A stretch of 64,000 nt of DNA from Arsenicicoccus sp. oral taxon 190 (GCF_001189535.1 NZ_CP012070.1:1984001-2048000), one strand, 5' to 3'. Shown: positions 1-7,700, numbered from the stretch's first letter. The notes: generated from the letters alone by a model not told the origin. Translations and numbers: made by a program.

Positions 1-24
1 AGCATGTTCGTGCGATGACCCTGC

Positions 25-54
25 TAGGTTGACGGCGTGATCCGACCGGCATAG
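25..54 (+). promoter_or_regulatory. -10-like element and possible five-codon leader ORF
   Basis: TAGGTT (25-30) is followed after six bases by GTG ATC CGA CCG GCA TAG (37-54). This spacing matches the leaderless promoters seen elsewhere in the window, so a short leader peptide V-I-R-P-A could be translated ahead of the MFS fragment. The match is short and may be chance. Confidence 0.25.
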
Positions 55-145
55 AGGCCCCAGCGCCACCCGCCCCCCGGGGTGGGCGGCCCGTCGCGCC
101 CACTGCCCTCGGCCGCTGCGCGGCCCGCCCCATCGGAGTCACCTC

Positions 146-559
146 ATGTCCGGCACCACCCGTGCCGGGAGCTACCGCACCCTCCTCGCCGACCCGGTCG
201 TCGCCCGCACCTTCGCGCTCGCCCTGGTCGGGCGACTGGGGTATGCCGTGCTCCCGCTCACCTTCCTCTTCACCGTCCGCCAGTCCACCGGCAGCTTCGC
301 GGCGGCGGCCACCGCGATGGCGGTCTTCGGCTCGACCACGATGGTCATGCCGCTGCAGGCGCGCCTCGCCGACCGCCACGGTCAACGCGTCGTGCTCTCG
401 TGGGTCGCAGCAGGATTCGTCATCATGCTGGCATCGGCCGTCGGCGTCGCAGCGACGGCCGGGGCGGTCTCGCCGGCGGCCTGGATCGCCGTCGCCGTCC
501 TCTTCGGCCTTGCCCGGCGGGGGCACGGATTGGTCGGCGGCGGATCCAGCGGCGGGTGA
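146..559 (+). pseudogene. MFS transporter, N-terminal fragment
   Basis: The 137 residues read like the first third of a major facilitator: a cytoplasmic N-terminus, about four hydrophobic segments and a loop (ADRHGQR, about residues 74-80) like the family's conserved helix 2-3 loop. A full-length MFS protein has about 400 residues and 12 helices. Homology appears to stop near base 510, where a short Gly-rich tail leads to a stop, and the other two forward frames downstream do not continue an MFS sequence. The convergent asparaginase gene ends about 30 bases later, so the 3' two thirds were probably deleted. It is very unlikely to transport anything. Confidence 0.7.
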
Positions 560-589
560 GCGCCTCTCGACCGCCGAGGGCCGCCCGCC

Positions 590-1516
590 TCAGCCGATCG
601 CGGTGACCGCGCCCGCGCCGACGTCGTGGCCGCGGTACATCCCCGGCGAGTTGAAGGCGAGGACCACCTCGCCCGCCGGCGTCACGGCGATCAGCCCACC
701 GTCAGCGCCGCGCGCCCCCACGAGCTCATCGATGGTCTCGCGCACCGACGTCGCGAGATCCTTTGCGCCCCAACGGATCCGGCTGTGGATCTCGTGGGCG
801 ACGGCCCCCCGCACGAAGAGCTCGCCCTGCCCCGTGCACGACACCGCCACCGTCGTGTCGTCGGCCCACGTCCCGCAGCCCACCAGCGGCGTGTCCCCGA
901 CCCGTCCCGGCAGCTGCGCGGTGATCCCGCCGGTCGACGTCGCGGCGGCGACCCGACCGGTCGCATCGCGGGCGACCGCCCCGACCGTGCCGTGCTTGTA
1001 CTCCAGGAACGAGTCGGTCTCGCGCAGCATCCGCAGCCGCGCCTCGGTGACGTAGTAGTCGGTGTCGACCACGTCCAGCCCCCACCGCTCCAGCAGCGAG
1101 CGCGAGGGCGCCGCCATCAGCACGTGGTCGGTCTGCTCCATGACCGCGCGCGCCGCCATGACGGGGTTGCGCGGACCGTTGGCGCAGGTCACCGCTCCGG
1201 CGCGGGAGTCGCCCGTCATCACGCAGGCGTCCAGCTCGGCCGTCCCCTCCACCGTCAGTGCTGCGCCCCGCCCCGCGTTGAAGCACTCGCTGTCCTCCAG
1301 CACCCGCACGCTCGCGCACACTGCGTCGAGGGCCGCGCCCCCCGCGTCGAGCACGCGCCGTCCGGCTCGGACCGCCTCCTCGAGCGCGGCGGTGGCGGCC
1401 GCCGCCTGCTCGGGGGACAGGGACGCGGGGTCGACGCCGGCGCCCCCGTGGATCGCGATGGCCGGTCCGTCGCCGGCCGGCAGGTGGGTGAGCTGGACAG
1501 GAGGCTGCGGCGTCAT
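590..1516 (-). CDS. isoaspartyl peptidase / L-asparaginase (Ntn-hydrolase)
   Basis: This 308-residue protein matches the plant-type asparaginase/isoaspartyl dipeptidase family. It carries an N-terminal IHGGAG motif, the FNAGRGA segment near residue 79, and the self-cleavage site HGTVGAVA, where Thr177 would become the N-terminal nucleophile of the beta subunit. Members hydrolyse beta-aspartyl peptides and asparagine in the cytoplasm. A longer frame extends upstream to 1603, but its extra residues are not family-like. The ATG at 1516 gives the normal length and lies inside a 9-bp inverted repeat. The gene is monocistronic and converges on the broken MFS gene. Confidence 0.9.
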   Translation of the reverse strand: MTPQPPVQLTHLPAGDGPAIAIHGGAGVDPASLSPEQAAAATAALEEAVRAGRRVLDAGGAALDAVCASVRVLEDSECFNAGRGAALTVEGTAELDACVMTGDSRAGAVTCANGPRNPVMAARAVMEQTDHVLMAAPSRSLLERWGLDVVDTDYYVTEARLRMLRETDSFLEYKHGTVGAVARDATGRVAAATSTGGITAQLPGRVGDTPLVGCGTWADDTTVAVSCTGQGELFVRGAVAHEIHSRIRWGAKDLATSVRETIDELVGARGADGGLIAVTPAGEVVLAFNSPGMYRGHDVGAGAVTAIG

Positions 1517-1536
1517 ACGGCCATTGTCGTATGACG
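1511..1536 (-). promoter_or_regulatory. inverted repeat over the asparaginase start
   Basis: CGTCATACG (1511-1519) and CGTATGACG (1528-1536) form a perfect 9-bp inverted repeat with an 8-base spacer that covers the start codon. It could be an operator or an initiation-region hairpin. The arms resemble the GTATG-type words that are frequent across the window. Confidence 0.4.
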
Positions 1537-1627
1537 ACACCGCCGCCCCCACGAGGTCTCGCCACCGCAAGAACTTGCCACCGCCTGGCCACGCAGCGTT
1601 CACGCGAGGCGGCTAGCGTCCGCGGTC

Positions 1628-2497
1628 ATGCGCCACCGCACCCGGCTGTCCGCCGCCACCCTCGCCCTGGTCACCGCCCTCCTGACGGGTGTCGCGGTCC
1701 TGGCCCCCGCCGCCAGCGCTGCCGTCGCCCGCCCGACCAGCACGGACGCGACGCCGCTCGACAACGCCCACGCCCACAACGACTACCTCCACCAACGCCC
1801 GCTGCTGGACGCACTCGACCAGGGCTTCACCAGCGTCGAGGCGGACGTGTGGCTCGTCGATGGCCGGCTGTGCCTCGGCCACGACTACCCGGACTGCCGG
1901 CGCACCCTGGAGAGCGCCTACCTCGCGCCGCTGGAGCAGCGGGTGGCCGCGCGCGGCGGGTCGGTCTACCGCGGGTGGCGCGGCCCCTTCCAGCTGCTGA
2001 TCGACGTGAAGTCGGACGGCCCGACCACCTGGCCCGTCATCGAGCAGGCCCTCGCCGCGCACCCCCGGCTCATGACGCACTGGAGCGGCGGCACCCGCAC
2101 GCCGGGCGCCGTGATGGCGGTCATCTCCGGCAAGCGCAGCCTCACCCAGATCGCCGCGGCGCCGACGCGCTGGTCGGCCTACGACGGGGACCTCACCGAC
2201 CTCGGCAAGGGCCTCTCGCCCGAGCTGATGCCCATGGTCAGCGGCGACTGGTGGGCCACGTTCTACTGGCGCGGCGGCTACCCGATCCCTGCCGACCAGC
2301 GCGCCAAGCTGCAGGGCTACGCCGACCAGGCGCGCGCCGGGGGCCACACGCTGCGGTTCTACGGCACGCCGGACCTGACCGACCCCGTGACCCTCGCCAA
2401 GCGGCGCCGGGTCTGGGACGCCGAGCTCGCCGCCGGCGTCCGCTGGCTCAACAGCGACGACCTGCCCGGCCTCGCCGCCTACCTGCGGGCCGGCTGA
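1628..2497 (+). CDS. secreted PI-PLC/GDPD-like phosphodiesterase
   Basis: The protein has 289 residues. A signal peptide (RHRTR, then a hydrophobic stretch, ending ASAA near residue 32) is followed by a TIM-barrel-like sequence. HAHNDY (about 48-53) and EADVWL (about 71-76) match the paired His and Glu/Asp metal and acid-base motifs of the PI-specific phospholipase C/glycerophosphodiester phosphodiesterase superfamily, in the AIM6-like subgroup. LLIDVKSDG further on would add another acidic ligand. It probably hydrolyses phosphodiesters outside the membrane, with the substrate unknown. It stands alone ahead of tmRNA. Confidence 0.8.
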   Translation: MRHRTRLSAATLALVTALLTGVAVLAPAASAAVARPTSTDATPLDNAHAHNDYLHQRPLLDALDQGFTSVEADVWLVDGRLCLGHDYPDCRRTLESAYLAPLEQRVAARGGSVYRGWRGPFQLLIDVKSDGPTTWPVIEQALAAHPRLMTHWSGGTRTPGAVMAVISGKRSLTQIAAAPTRWSAYDGDLTDLGKGLSPELMPMVSGDWWATFYWRGGYPIPADQRAKLQGYADQARAGGHTLRFYGTPDLTDPVTLAKRRRVWDAELAAGVRWLNSDDLPGLAAYLRAG

Positions 2498-2612
2498 CGC
2501 CGGGAATCCCGGTGGAGCCCGCCGCGTTGAGCCAGGTAGACTCCCGAGTCTGACCTGGGCCCCGGCGCAGGTCGTCCTTTGACAAGTCCACAGCGTGACG
2601 TGCTCGCTCCAT

Positions 2613-2978
2613 GGGGGTGATCGGTTTCGACGTTGGTCGATCTACCAGGGGAAGCGGGCCGAGGATGCTGAGTTGTCTCGTTAACGCCCTCAGCAAGCCA
2701 ATAGGTGCCAATTCCAAGCGCACCGACTTCGCCCTCGCCGCCTGAGCGAGCTCGAAGTCTGTCGACCTAGGCCTGATCTCGTCCTAGTGCTCGGCATCAG
2801 CTAGAGATCTGGCTGCGCGCCGGTGTCGGGACGGCGCGTGGGACTCCTTCTCGACTGGGCCTGTCAGGGGACGTGTGCGCGCGAGCTCTGGGGCCGAGAA
2901 AATCCTTTGCGCACTGCGCCCGGAGAAGCCCTGGTGCGTCGTCAGCGGACGCGGGTTCGATTCCCGCCACCTCCACCA
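2613..2978 (+). ncRNA. ssrA: tmRNA (SsrA)
   Basis: This is a one-piece tmRNA. The 5' GGGGGUG pairs with 3' CACCUCC, followed by discriminator A and an encoded CCA (2976-2978). The T-arm GGTTCGATTCCC lies near 2953-2964. The tag frame 2707-2745 reads ANSKRTDFALAA then TGA, a typical actinobacterial proteolysis tag ending in ALAA. tmRNA with SmpB rescues stalled ribosomes and marks the nascent chain for degradation. A TTGACA at 2579-2584 could be the -35 element. A second -10-like TAGACT at 2537-2542 sits in a small inverted repeat. Confidence 0.97.
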
Positions 2979-3014
2979 GATCAGCAGCACGTCACGCTGT
3001 GGCCCGTCAACGGT

Positions 3015-3053
3015 CCGCGACCCCCGCCTCGTGCGTCGAGGCGGGGGTCGCGG
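3015..3053. terminator. bidirectional hairpin terminator
   Basis: A perfect 16-bp stem (3015-3030 with 3038-3053) and a 7-base loop lie between tmRNA and the convergent thioredoxin gene. There is no U tract, as is common in high-G+C actinobacteria. It can serve both strands. Confidence 0.8.
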
Positions 3054-3089
3054 GCGTCATACGGGCTCGTATGCCGACGGGCCCTGCGG

Positions 3090-3524
3090 TCAGACCGAGG
3101 GGATGTCCGCCGGCCCGGTGCCGGTCTGGCCTTGCTGCGGCTGCTGGGCCTGGGCCTCGGCCGCGGCGAGCTGCTGGGCGTACTCCACCTTGACCTGCTC
3201 CATGTCCAAGCCCTTGATCTGGGTGATCAGGTCCTCCAGCGCGTTGGCCGGGAGCGCGCCCGGCTGCATGAGCAGCGGGATGCCCTCGCGGAAGGCCATG
3301 ACGGTGGGGATCGAGGTGATCTGCAGCATCCCGGCGAGCTGCTGCTCGGCCTCGGTGTCGATCTTGCCGAAGACCACGTCGGGGTGCTTCTCGGACGCGG
3401 CCTCGAAGACCGGCGCGAACTGCTTGCACGGGCCGCACCAGTCGGCCCAGAAGTCGTAGAGGACGATGTCGTTGTCCTGGATGGTCGACTCGAAGGTCGC
3501 TTCCGTGATCTGACGAGTGGTCAT
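3090..3524 (-). CDS. thioredoxin family protein
   Basis: The 144-residue protein has a thioredoxin fold with the redox motif WCGPC (Cys30 and Cys33) in FWADWCGPCKQF and the cis-Pro motif SIPTVMAF. After about residue 108 comes an extension (AEAQAQQPQQGQTG) rich in Gln, Ala and Pro that ordinary thioredoxins lack. It probably reduces cytosolic protein disulfides. The frame stays open upstream to 3764, but ATG 3524 (MTTRQITEATFES) gives the family-like N-terminus. It diverges from the DEAD-box helicase. Confidence 0.9.
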   Translation of the reverse strand: MTTRQITEATFESTIQDNDIVLYDFWADWCGPCKQFAPVFEAASEKHPDVVFGKIDTEAEQQLAGMLQITSIPTVMAFREGIPLLMQPGALPANALEDLITQIKGLDMEQVKVEYAQQLAAAEAQAQQPQQGQTGTGPADIPSV

Positions 3525-3599
3525 GACTCGTGCAACGAGGCGGGCCGGACGAGGATTCCCGAGCGGCGCGAGGGGGACCGAGGGGGTCCGGACGCCTGG

Positions 3600-3873
3600 T
3601 AGACTGGTCGCACAGTCTCGCCATGAGCAGCCCGCGTCGCCGGTGCTGCGGCGCGCGGTCCCGGCAAGGTCCGGAGGAGCCGCAGGGGCATGAAGGTCCC
3701 CGAGAGTTTTTCCCGGCCGCTCAGCAGGAGCGGCCCACGAGAGGCGAGACGACGCCGGCGGCAAACCGTCGACCGGCCCGACCGGGCTCCACGTGCGAGC
3801 CTGAGGCTCGCCTTCTCCGTTGCCCTCGCCAGGTGGCTCGAAGCGTGCCTACCACCAGCAGGGACATCTAAAC
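3600..3873 (+). promoter_or_regulatory. long structured 5' leader of the RNA helicase
   Basis: A -10-like TAGACT at 3600-3605 would give a leader of about 260 bases before the helicase start. The leader holds several hairpins: GGCCGCT/AGCGGCC (3715-3721 with 3729-3735), GCCGG/CCGGC (3754-3758 with 3773-3777) and GCGAGCC/GGCTCGC (3795-3801 with 3805-3811, 3-base loop), plus a T run at 3707-3711. Long leaders with autoregulation or cold control are known for cold-shock helicase mRNAs in other bacteria. Such a role here is inference. No convincing ORF lies within it. Confidence 0.5.
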
Positions 3874-6054
3874 ATGAAGAACACCTCCTCCTCCGGCGCG
3901 CCCAAGAAGGCCCGCTGGAGCACCGCCAAGAAGGTCGAGGCCCGTCGCGGCCCGACCAAGCCCCACCGCGGCCAGTCGGTCCGCGGCTCCGACGGCCCCT
4001 CCCGCCCGCGTCGCGACGAGCGTGCGTATGACGCGCCCCGCGGCCCCCGTCGCGAGGACAACCGCGGCGGCTACGACCGGCTGCGTTTCGAGCGGGACGA
4101 TCGCCCGCGTCGTGAGTTCGACCGTCCGCGTGGGGAGTTCCGTCGTGACGAGCGTCCGCGTTTCGAGCGCGACGACCGCCCGCGTCGGGACTTCGACCGC
4201 AGCGACCGTCCGCGTGGGGAGTTCCGTCGTGACGAGCGTCCGCGTTTCGAGCGCGACGACCGCCCGCGTCGGGACTTCGACCGCAGCGACCGTCCGCGCG
4301 GGGAGTTCCGTCGTGACGAGCGTCCGCGTTTCGAGCGCGACGACCGCCCGCGTCGGGACTTCGACCGCAGCGACCGTCCGCGTGGGGAGTTCCGTCGTGA
4401 CGAGCGTCCGCGTTTCGAGCGCGACGACCGCCCGCGTCGGGACTTCGACCGCAGCGACCGTCCGCGTCGCGACTTCGACCGCAGCGACCGTCCGCGTCGC
4501 GACTTCGACCGCCCGCGCGGTGAGTTCCGTCGGGACGACCGTCGAGGTGGCTACCGCGACGGCCGCACCGGCTTCGAGCGCGACGACCGTCGCCGCACCT
4601 GGACCGACCGCGACGAGCGCGAGGCTATGGGCCTGTCGACCGGAGGCGCCCCCGAGCACGCGCCGGTCGAGGTGGCCGCGGACAACGGCTTCGCCGCGCT
4701 GGGCCTGCCGGCCCCCGTCGTGGAGCGGCTCGCTCGCGACGGCATCACCGACCCCTTCCCGATCCAGGCGGCGACCATCCCCGACGCCCTGGCCGGGCGG
4801 GACGTGCTCGGCCGAGGCCAGACCGGCTCGGGCAAGACCCTGAGCTTCGGGCTGCCGCTGATCGCCCGCCTCGCGGACGGCGGCAAGGCCGAGGCCGGCG
4901 TGGTGCGCTCGATCATCCTGGTGCCCACCCGTGAGCTGGCGCAGCAGGTCAGCGACGCGCTGCAGCCCCTGGTCCACGTGATGGGGCTGCGCCACAAGCT
5001 GGTCGCAGGCGGCATGCCCTACCCGCCGCAGATCATGGCGCTGGAGAAGGGCCTGGACGTCCTCGTCGCGACCCCCGGGCGCCTCAAGGACCTGATCGAT
5101 CGCGGTGCCGCCGACCTGTCCCAGGTCGAGGTGGCCGTGCTGGACGAGGCCGACCACATGGCCGAGATGGGCTTCCTCGAGGCCATCACCGAGATCCTCG
5201 ACCTGATCCCGGCCGGCGGCCAGCGGCTGCTCTTCTCCGCGACGCTGGACCGCGGGATCGACACGGTGGTCGAGCGATACCTCGTCGACCCCGTCACGCA
5301 CGAGACCGACCCGGGCACCGCCAGCGTCGACACGATGGACCACCACGTGCTCCTCGTCGAGCCGATGCACAAGAAGGTCATCACCGCCGAGGTCGCCAAC
5401 CGCAGCGGCCGCACCGTGGTCTTCGTCCGCACCAAGCTGGGCGCCGACCGCGTGGCGCTGCAGCTGCGCGAGCAGGGCGTCTTCGCCGCGGCGCTGCACG
5501 GCGGCCTGTCCCAGGTCCAGCGCAACCGCGTCCTCACCGGCTTCAAGGAGGGCACCCTGCCCGTCCTGGTCGCCACCGACGTCGCCGCCCGCGGCATCCA
5601 CGTCGACGACGTCTCCGTGGTCCTGCAGGTCGACCCGCCGGCCGACCACAAGGACTACCTGCACCGGTCGGGCCGCACCGCCCGCGCCGGCGAGCGGGGC
5701 ACCGTCGTCACCCTCGCCCTGCCGCACCAGCGCCGCCAGATGGAGCGACTCGTCGAGCAGGCCGGGGTCGACGTCAAGCCGATCCGGACGGCCCCCGGCG
5801 ACCCCGTGCTCTACGACGGCGTCGGCGCCCGGACCCCCTCCGGCGAGCCCGTCGAGGAGGGGCGCTACCGCCGCCTCGTCGAGGGTGAGCCGCGCCCGGC
5901 CCGCACCTTCCGGCGCGGCGGACCGCGGCACCAGCCGCACGGCCACCGTGGGGACCGCAGCTTCCGCGGCGACCGGAGCCCCCGTGGCGACCGGAGCCCC
6001 CGTGGCGACCGCGGCGAGCGTTCCTACGGCGGCGGCCGCCGCCGCGACGGCTGA
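3874..6054 (+). CDS. DEAD-box ATP-dependent RNA helicase with Arg/Asp-rich repeat tail
   Basis: The 726-residue protein starts with about 245 residues of charged low-complexity sequence built from a 28-residue repeat (DRPRRDFDRSDRPRG and so on). The helicase core follows: Q motif (about 275), GQTGSGKT (about 316), PTRELAQQ, DEAD (about 424), SAT (about 455), ARGIHVDD and HRSGRTARAG (about 597). The C-terminus is RGD/RGG-like (RGDRSPRGDRSPRGD). DEAD-box proteins unwind short RNA duplexes in ribosome assembly and RNA decay. Charged disordered tails often add RNA binding or condensation. The start is ATG 3874 with a weak Shine-Dalgarno. It is transcribed alone, with a hairpin after the stop. Confidence 0.93.
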   Translation: MKNTSSSGAPKKARWSTAKKVEARRGPTKPHRGQSVRGSDGPSRPRRDERAYDAPRGPRREDNRGGYDRLRFERDDRPRREFDRPRGEFRRDERPRFERDDRPRRDFDRSDRPRGEFRRDERPRFERDDRPRRDFDRSDRPRGEFRRDERPRFERDDRPRRDFDRSDRPRGEFRRDERPRFERDDRPRRDFDRSDRPRRDFDRSDRPRRDFDRPRGEFRRDDRRGGYRDGRTGFERDDRRRTWTDRDEREAMGLSTGGAPEHAPVEVAADNGFAALGLPAPVVERLARDGITDPFPIQAATIPDALAGRDVLGRGQTGSGKTLSFGLPLIARLADGGKAEAGVVRSIILVPTRELAQQVSDALQPLVHVMGLRHKLVAGGMPYPPQIMALEKGLDVLVATPGRLKDLIDRGAADLSQVEVAVLDEADHMAEMGFLEAITEILDLIPAGGQRLLFSATLDRGIDTVVERYLVDPVTHETDPGTASVDTMDHHVLLVEPMHKKVITAEVANRSGRTVVFVRTKLGADRVALQLREQGVFAAALHGGLSQVQRNRVLTGFKEGTLPVLVATDVAARGIHVDDVSVVLQVDPPADHKDYLHRSGRTARAGERGTVVTLALPHQRRQMERLVEQAGVDVKPIRTAPGDPVLYDGVGARTPSGEPVEEGRYRRLVEGEPRPARTFRRGGPRHQPHGHRGDRSFRGDRSPRGDRSPRGDRGERSYGGGRRRDG
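4141..4468 (+). repeat. 84-bp in-frame tandem repeats in the helicase tail
   Basis: Four near-identical 84-bp units start at 4141, 4225, 4309 and 4393, each encoding 28 residues. The DNA copies are almost identical, differing in only a few bases such as CGTGGG versus CGCGGG. Such near-identity suggests recent copy-number change by slippage or recombination. Shorter DRPRRDFDRS units continue to about 4510. Confidence 0.9.
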
Positions 6055-6087
6055 CCCTCAGCCGCAGCGCCGGTCGACACCCGGCAG

Positions 6088-6124
6088 GAGCGGGCGTCCT
6101 CTCGTCGAGAGAGGGCGCCCGCTC
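6088..6124 (+). terminator. hairpin terminator after the RNA helicase
   Basis: GAGCGGGCG (6088-6096) pairs with CGCCCGCTC (6116-6124), and CCTCTC/GAGAGG pairs inside it. It lies 34 bases after the helicase stop and just ahead of the next promoter. Confidence 0.65.
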
Positions 6125-6161
6125 TCGGCATACGGGCAGGTCGCTCGGGCACAATGGCAGG

Positions 6162-6722
6162 GTGCAGACCACGGACCTGACCGGACGGCTCCTCGCGGCC
6201 ACCCCAGCCATCACCGAGGGTGTCTTCGAGCGGGCGGTCCTGCTGGTGCTGCACCACGGGGAGGACGGCGCGCAGGCCGTCGTGCTCAACAAGCCCGTCG
6301 ACGCCACGGTCGACACGGTCCTGGACGGGTGGCAGGAGCACGTGAGCGCCCCGTCGGTCCTCTTCCAGGGTGGCCCGGTGGGCCTGGACTCCGCGCTCGG
6401 GGTCGTGGGGCTGCCCGGGGTGCCGACCGAGGTGCGCGGCGTGCAGCGGCTCTTCCGGGGCGTGGGGGTCGTCGACCTGGACACCCCGGCGGAGCTGGTG
6501 ATGAGCGAGGCCAGCGGGGTGCGCATCTTCGCGGGCTATTCCGGCTGGAGCGCCGGTCAGCTCGAGGCCGAGCTGCGGGAGCACACGTGGTACACCCTCG
6601 ACCTGGAGCCGACGGACCTCTTCACCGACGAGCCCGACACGCTGTGGCACCGCGTGCTGCGCCGCCAGCCGGGGCGGCTCGCGCTGGCGGCCTACTACCC
6701 CGACGACGAGGACTACAACTGA
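6162..6722 (+). CDS. YqgE/AlgH family protein
   Basis: The 186 residues match the UPF0301/AlgH family: GRLLAATPAI at the start, LNKPVD, the FQGGPVGLDS motif near residue 68, and IFAGYSGWSAGQLE near 123-136. The fold is known from structures, but the molecular function is unsettled. AlgH was named for an effect on alginate transcription in Pseudomonas. The start is GTG 6162. A -10-like CACAAT at 6150-6155 lies six bases upstream, so the transcript may be leaderless. The length is normal for the family. Confidence 0.9.
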   Translation: MQTTDLTGRLLAATPAITEGVFERAVLLVLHHGEDGAQAVVLNKPVDATVDTVLDGWQEHVSAPSVLFQGGPVGLDSALGVVGLPGVPTEVRGVQRLFRGVGVVDLDTPAELVMSEASGVRIFAGYSGWSAGQLEAELREHTWYTLDLEPTDLFTDEPDTLWHRVLRRQPGRLALAAYYPDDEDYN

Positions 6723-6759
6723 GGCGGTGCAGGCGTCGGCAGGGCGCGGCGCGGGTGCC

Positions 6760-6765
6760 TAGACT
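6760..6765 (+). promoter_or_regulatory. -10 element of a leaderless promoter (DUF3039 gene)
   Basis: TAGACT ends seven bases before ATG 6773, which places the transcription start at or near the A of the start codon. No Shine-Dalgarno is present. Confidence 0.6.
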
Positions 6766-6772
6766 GGCGCGC

Positions 6773-7078
6773 ATGAGCCAGGGATACCCCGAGATGCCGC
6801 CGGACCCGTTCGCCGAGCCGGGGGGCCCGGGCACCCAGACCGCGGTGCTCGAGCGGGAGCAGGTCGAGGAGCGGCTGCAGGAGCCGGGCGACAAGGAGCG
6901 GTTCTCCCACTACGTGCGCAAGGAGAAGATCCTGGAGAGCGCGATGACCGGCGAGCCCGTCGTCGCGCTCTGCGGCAAGATCTGGGTGCCGGGGCGCGAC
7001 CCGCAGCGCTTCCCTGTCTGCCCGATCTGCAAGGAGATCTACGAGGGGCTGCGCGCCCCCCAGGACGGCCAGGACTAG
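6773..7078 (+). CDS. DUF3039 domain protein, putative zinc-binding
   Basis: This 101-residue protein belongs to a family found in actinobacteria. The conserved part (about residues 35-95) contains ERFSHYVRKEKI and then ALCGKIWVPGRDPQRFPVCPICKEIY, whose CPIC and preceding Cys, with a nearby His, could form a zinc site. The function is unknown. The N-terminal 30 residues are Pro/Gly-rich and probably flexible. The upstream frame is open for another 300 codons but overlaps AlgH. The leaderless -10 element and the family pattern both support ATG 6773. Confidence 0.85.
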   Translation: MSQGYPEMPPDPFAEPGGPGTQTAVLEREQVEERLQEPGDKERFSHYVRKEKILESAMTGEPVVALCGKIWVPGRDPQRFPVCPICKEIYEGLRAPQDGQD

Positions 7079-7143
7079 CAGTAGATTTCACCCGAATGAC
7101 TGGTTTAAGTCACAGCGCGTGATATTTCTGGCGGGGATGCCCG

Positions 7144-7202
7144 TACCCTGAGTGATAGGGAGTGCACGGGGCACTCCTCACAACCTGAAAGGGATCCTCC
7201 TC
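7144..7202 (+). promoter_or_regulatory. promoter and hairpin leader of the repeat protein
   Basis: TACCCT (7144-7149) is a plausible -10. The presumed transcript begins near 7156 with a hairpin, GGAGTGC (7159-7165) with GCACTCC (7171-7177), followed by a Shine-Dalgarno (GAAAGGGA, 7187-7194) before ATG 7203. The DNA upstream (7081-7140) is only about half G+C, much lower than its surroundings, which marks a dedicated control region. Confidence 0.5.
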
Positions 7203-7574
7203 ATGCGCCACGTGACCCGCGCCGCTGCTGCGGTCGCTCTCTCCGCCGTCGCTGTCCTGGCCGGTGGCTCTGCACACGCCGTCACCAAGGGTGGCACCAT
7301 CAAGCTGGAGTCGGCGACGCCGGACCGCACCATCAAGATCGAGTCGCTGCAGGCCGACCGCACGATCAAGATCGAGTCGCTGCAGGCCGACCGCACGATC
7401 AAGATCGAGTCGCTGCAGGCCGACCGCACCATCAAGCTGGAGTCGGCGACGCCGGACCGCACGATCAAGATCGAGTCGCTGCAGGCCGACCGCACGATCA
7501 AGATCGAGTCGCTGCAGGCCGACCGCACCATCAAGATCGAGTCGGCTGGGGCCGACACGATCAAGCTCGACTGA
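7203..7574 (+). CDS. secreted 11-residue-repeat protein, unknown function
   Basis: I do not recognise a family. The 123-residue product starts with a signal peptide (MRHVTR, a hydrophobic segment and GGSAHA near residue 27). After VTKGG the whole mature chain is repeats: eight units of an 11-residue motif, T-I-K-(I/L)-E-S-x3-D-R, then TIKLD at the C-terminus. Two unit types alternate, DRTIKIESLQA and TIKLESATPDR, in the order A-B-B-B-A-B-B-C. Alternating hydrophobic residues (I, I/L, L) with charged neighbours suggest stacked beta strands, as in a beta-solenoid or a functional amyloid. There is no cysteine, aromatic residue, membrane anchor or sortase motif. It has its own promoter and terminator. 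Confidence 0.8.
   Translation: MRHVTRAAAAVALSAVAVLAGGSAHAVTKGGTIKLESATPDRTIKIESLQADRTIKIESLQADRTIKIESLQADRTIKLESATPDRTIKIESLQADRTIKIESLQADRTIKIESAGADTIKLD
7296..7559 (+). repeat. 33-bp tandem repeats encoding the 11-residue units
   Basis: Seven full 33-bp units and one 30-bp unit run head to tail from 7296. Units of one type differ only by ACC/ACG wobble changes. The two unit types differ at the codons after GAGTCG (GCGACGCCG against CTGCAGGCC). Such identity implies recent duplication or gene conversion. Confidence 0.9.
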
Positions 7575-7598
7575 CGACCCCAGCCCGAGCAGCCGGCT

Positions 7599-7626
7599 GG
7601 CCCGTCTCCCGTCCGGGAGGCGGGCC
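7599..7626 (+). terminator. hairpin terminator
   Basis: GGCCCGTCTCCC (7599-7610) pairs with GGGAGGCGGGCC (7615-7626), with one G-U pair and a GTCC loop, 25 bases after the repeat-protein stop. Confidence 0.75.
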
Positions 7627-7700
7627 ACCTGGCTGCCCAGGCTGTCAAGCACTGCGCCCCGGCATGTTGACCGCCGAAACCGTCTACCCTGCTAGTCGCC

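Noticed and set aside
2537..2542. TAGACT as the main tmRNA promoter
   Set aside because: It lies about 70 bases before the mature 5' end and within an inverted repeat, so TTGACA at 2579 is an equally likely element. I could not decide.
3868..5946. 692-codon frame opposite the RNA helicase with Val/Ala/Thr repeats
   Set aside because: The repeats are the reverse reading of the helicase DNA repeats, and the family match is on the other strand.
7296..7559. 33-bp repeats considered as a CRISPR array or VNTR without coding role
   Set aside because: Units abut with no spacers and keep the reading frame with a signal peptide in front, so they are coding repeats.
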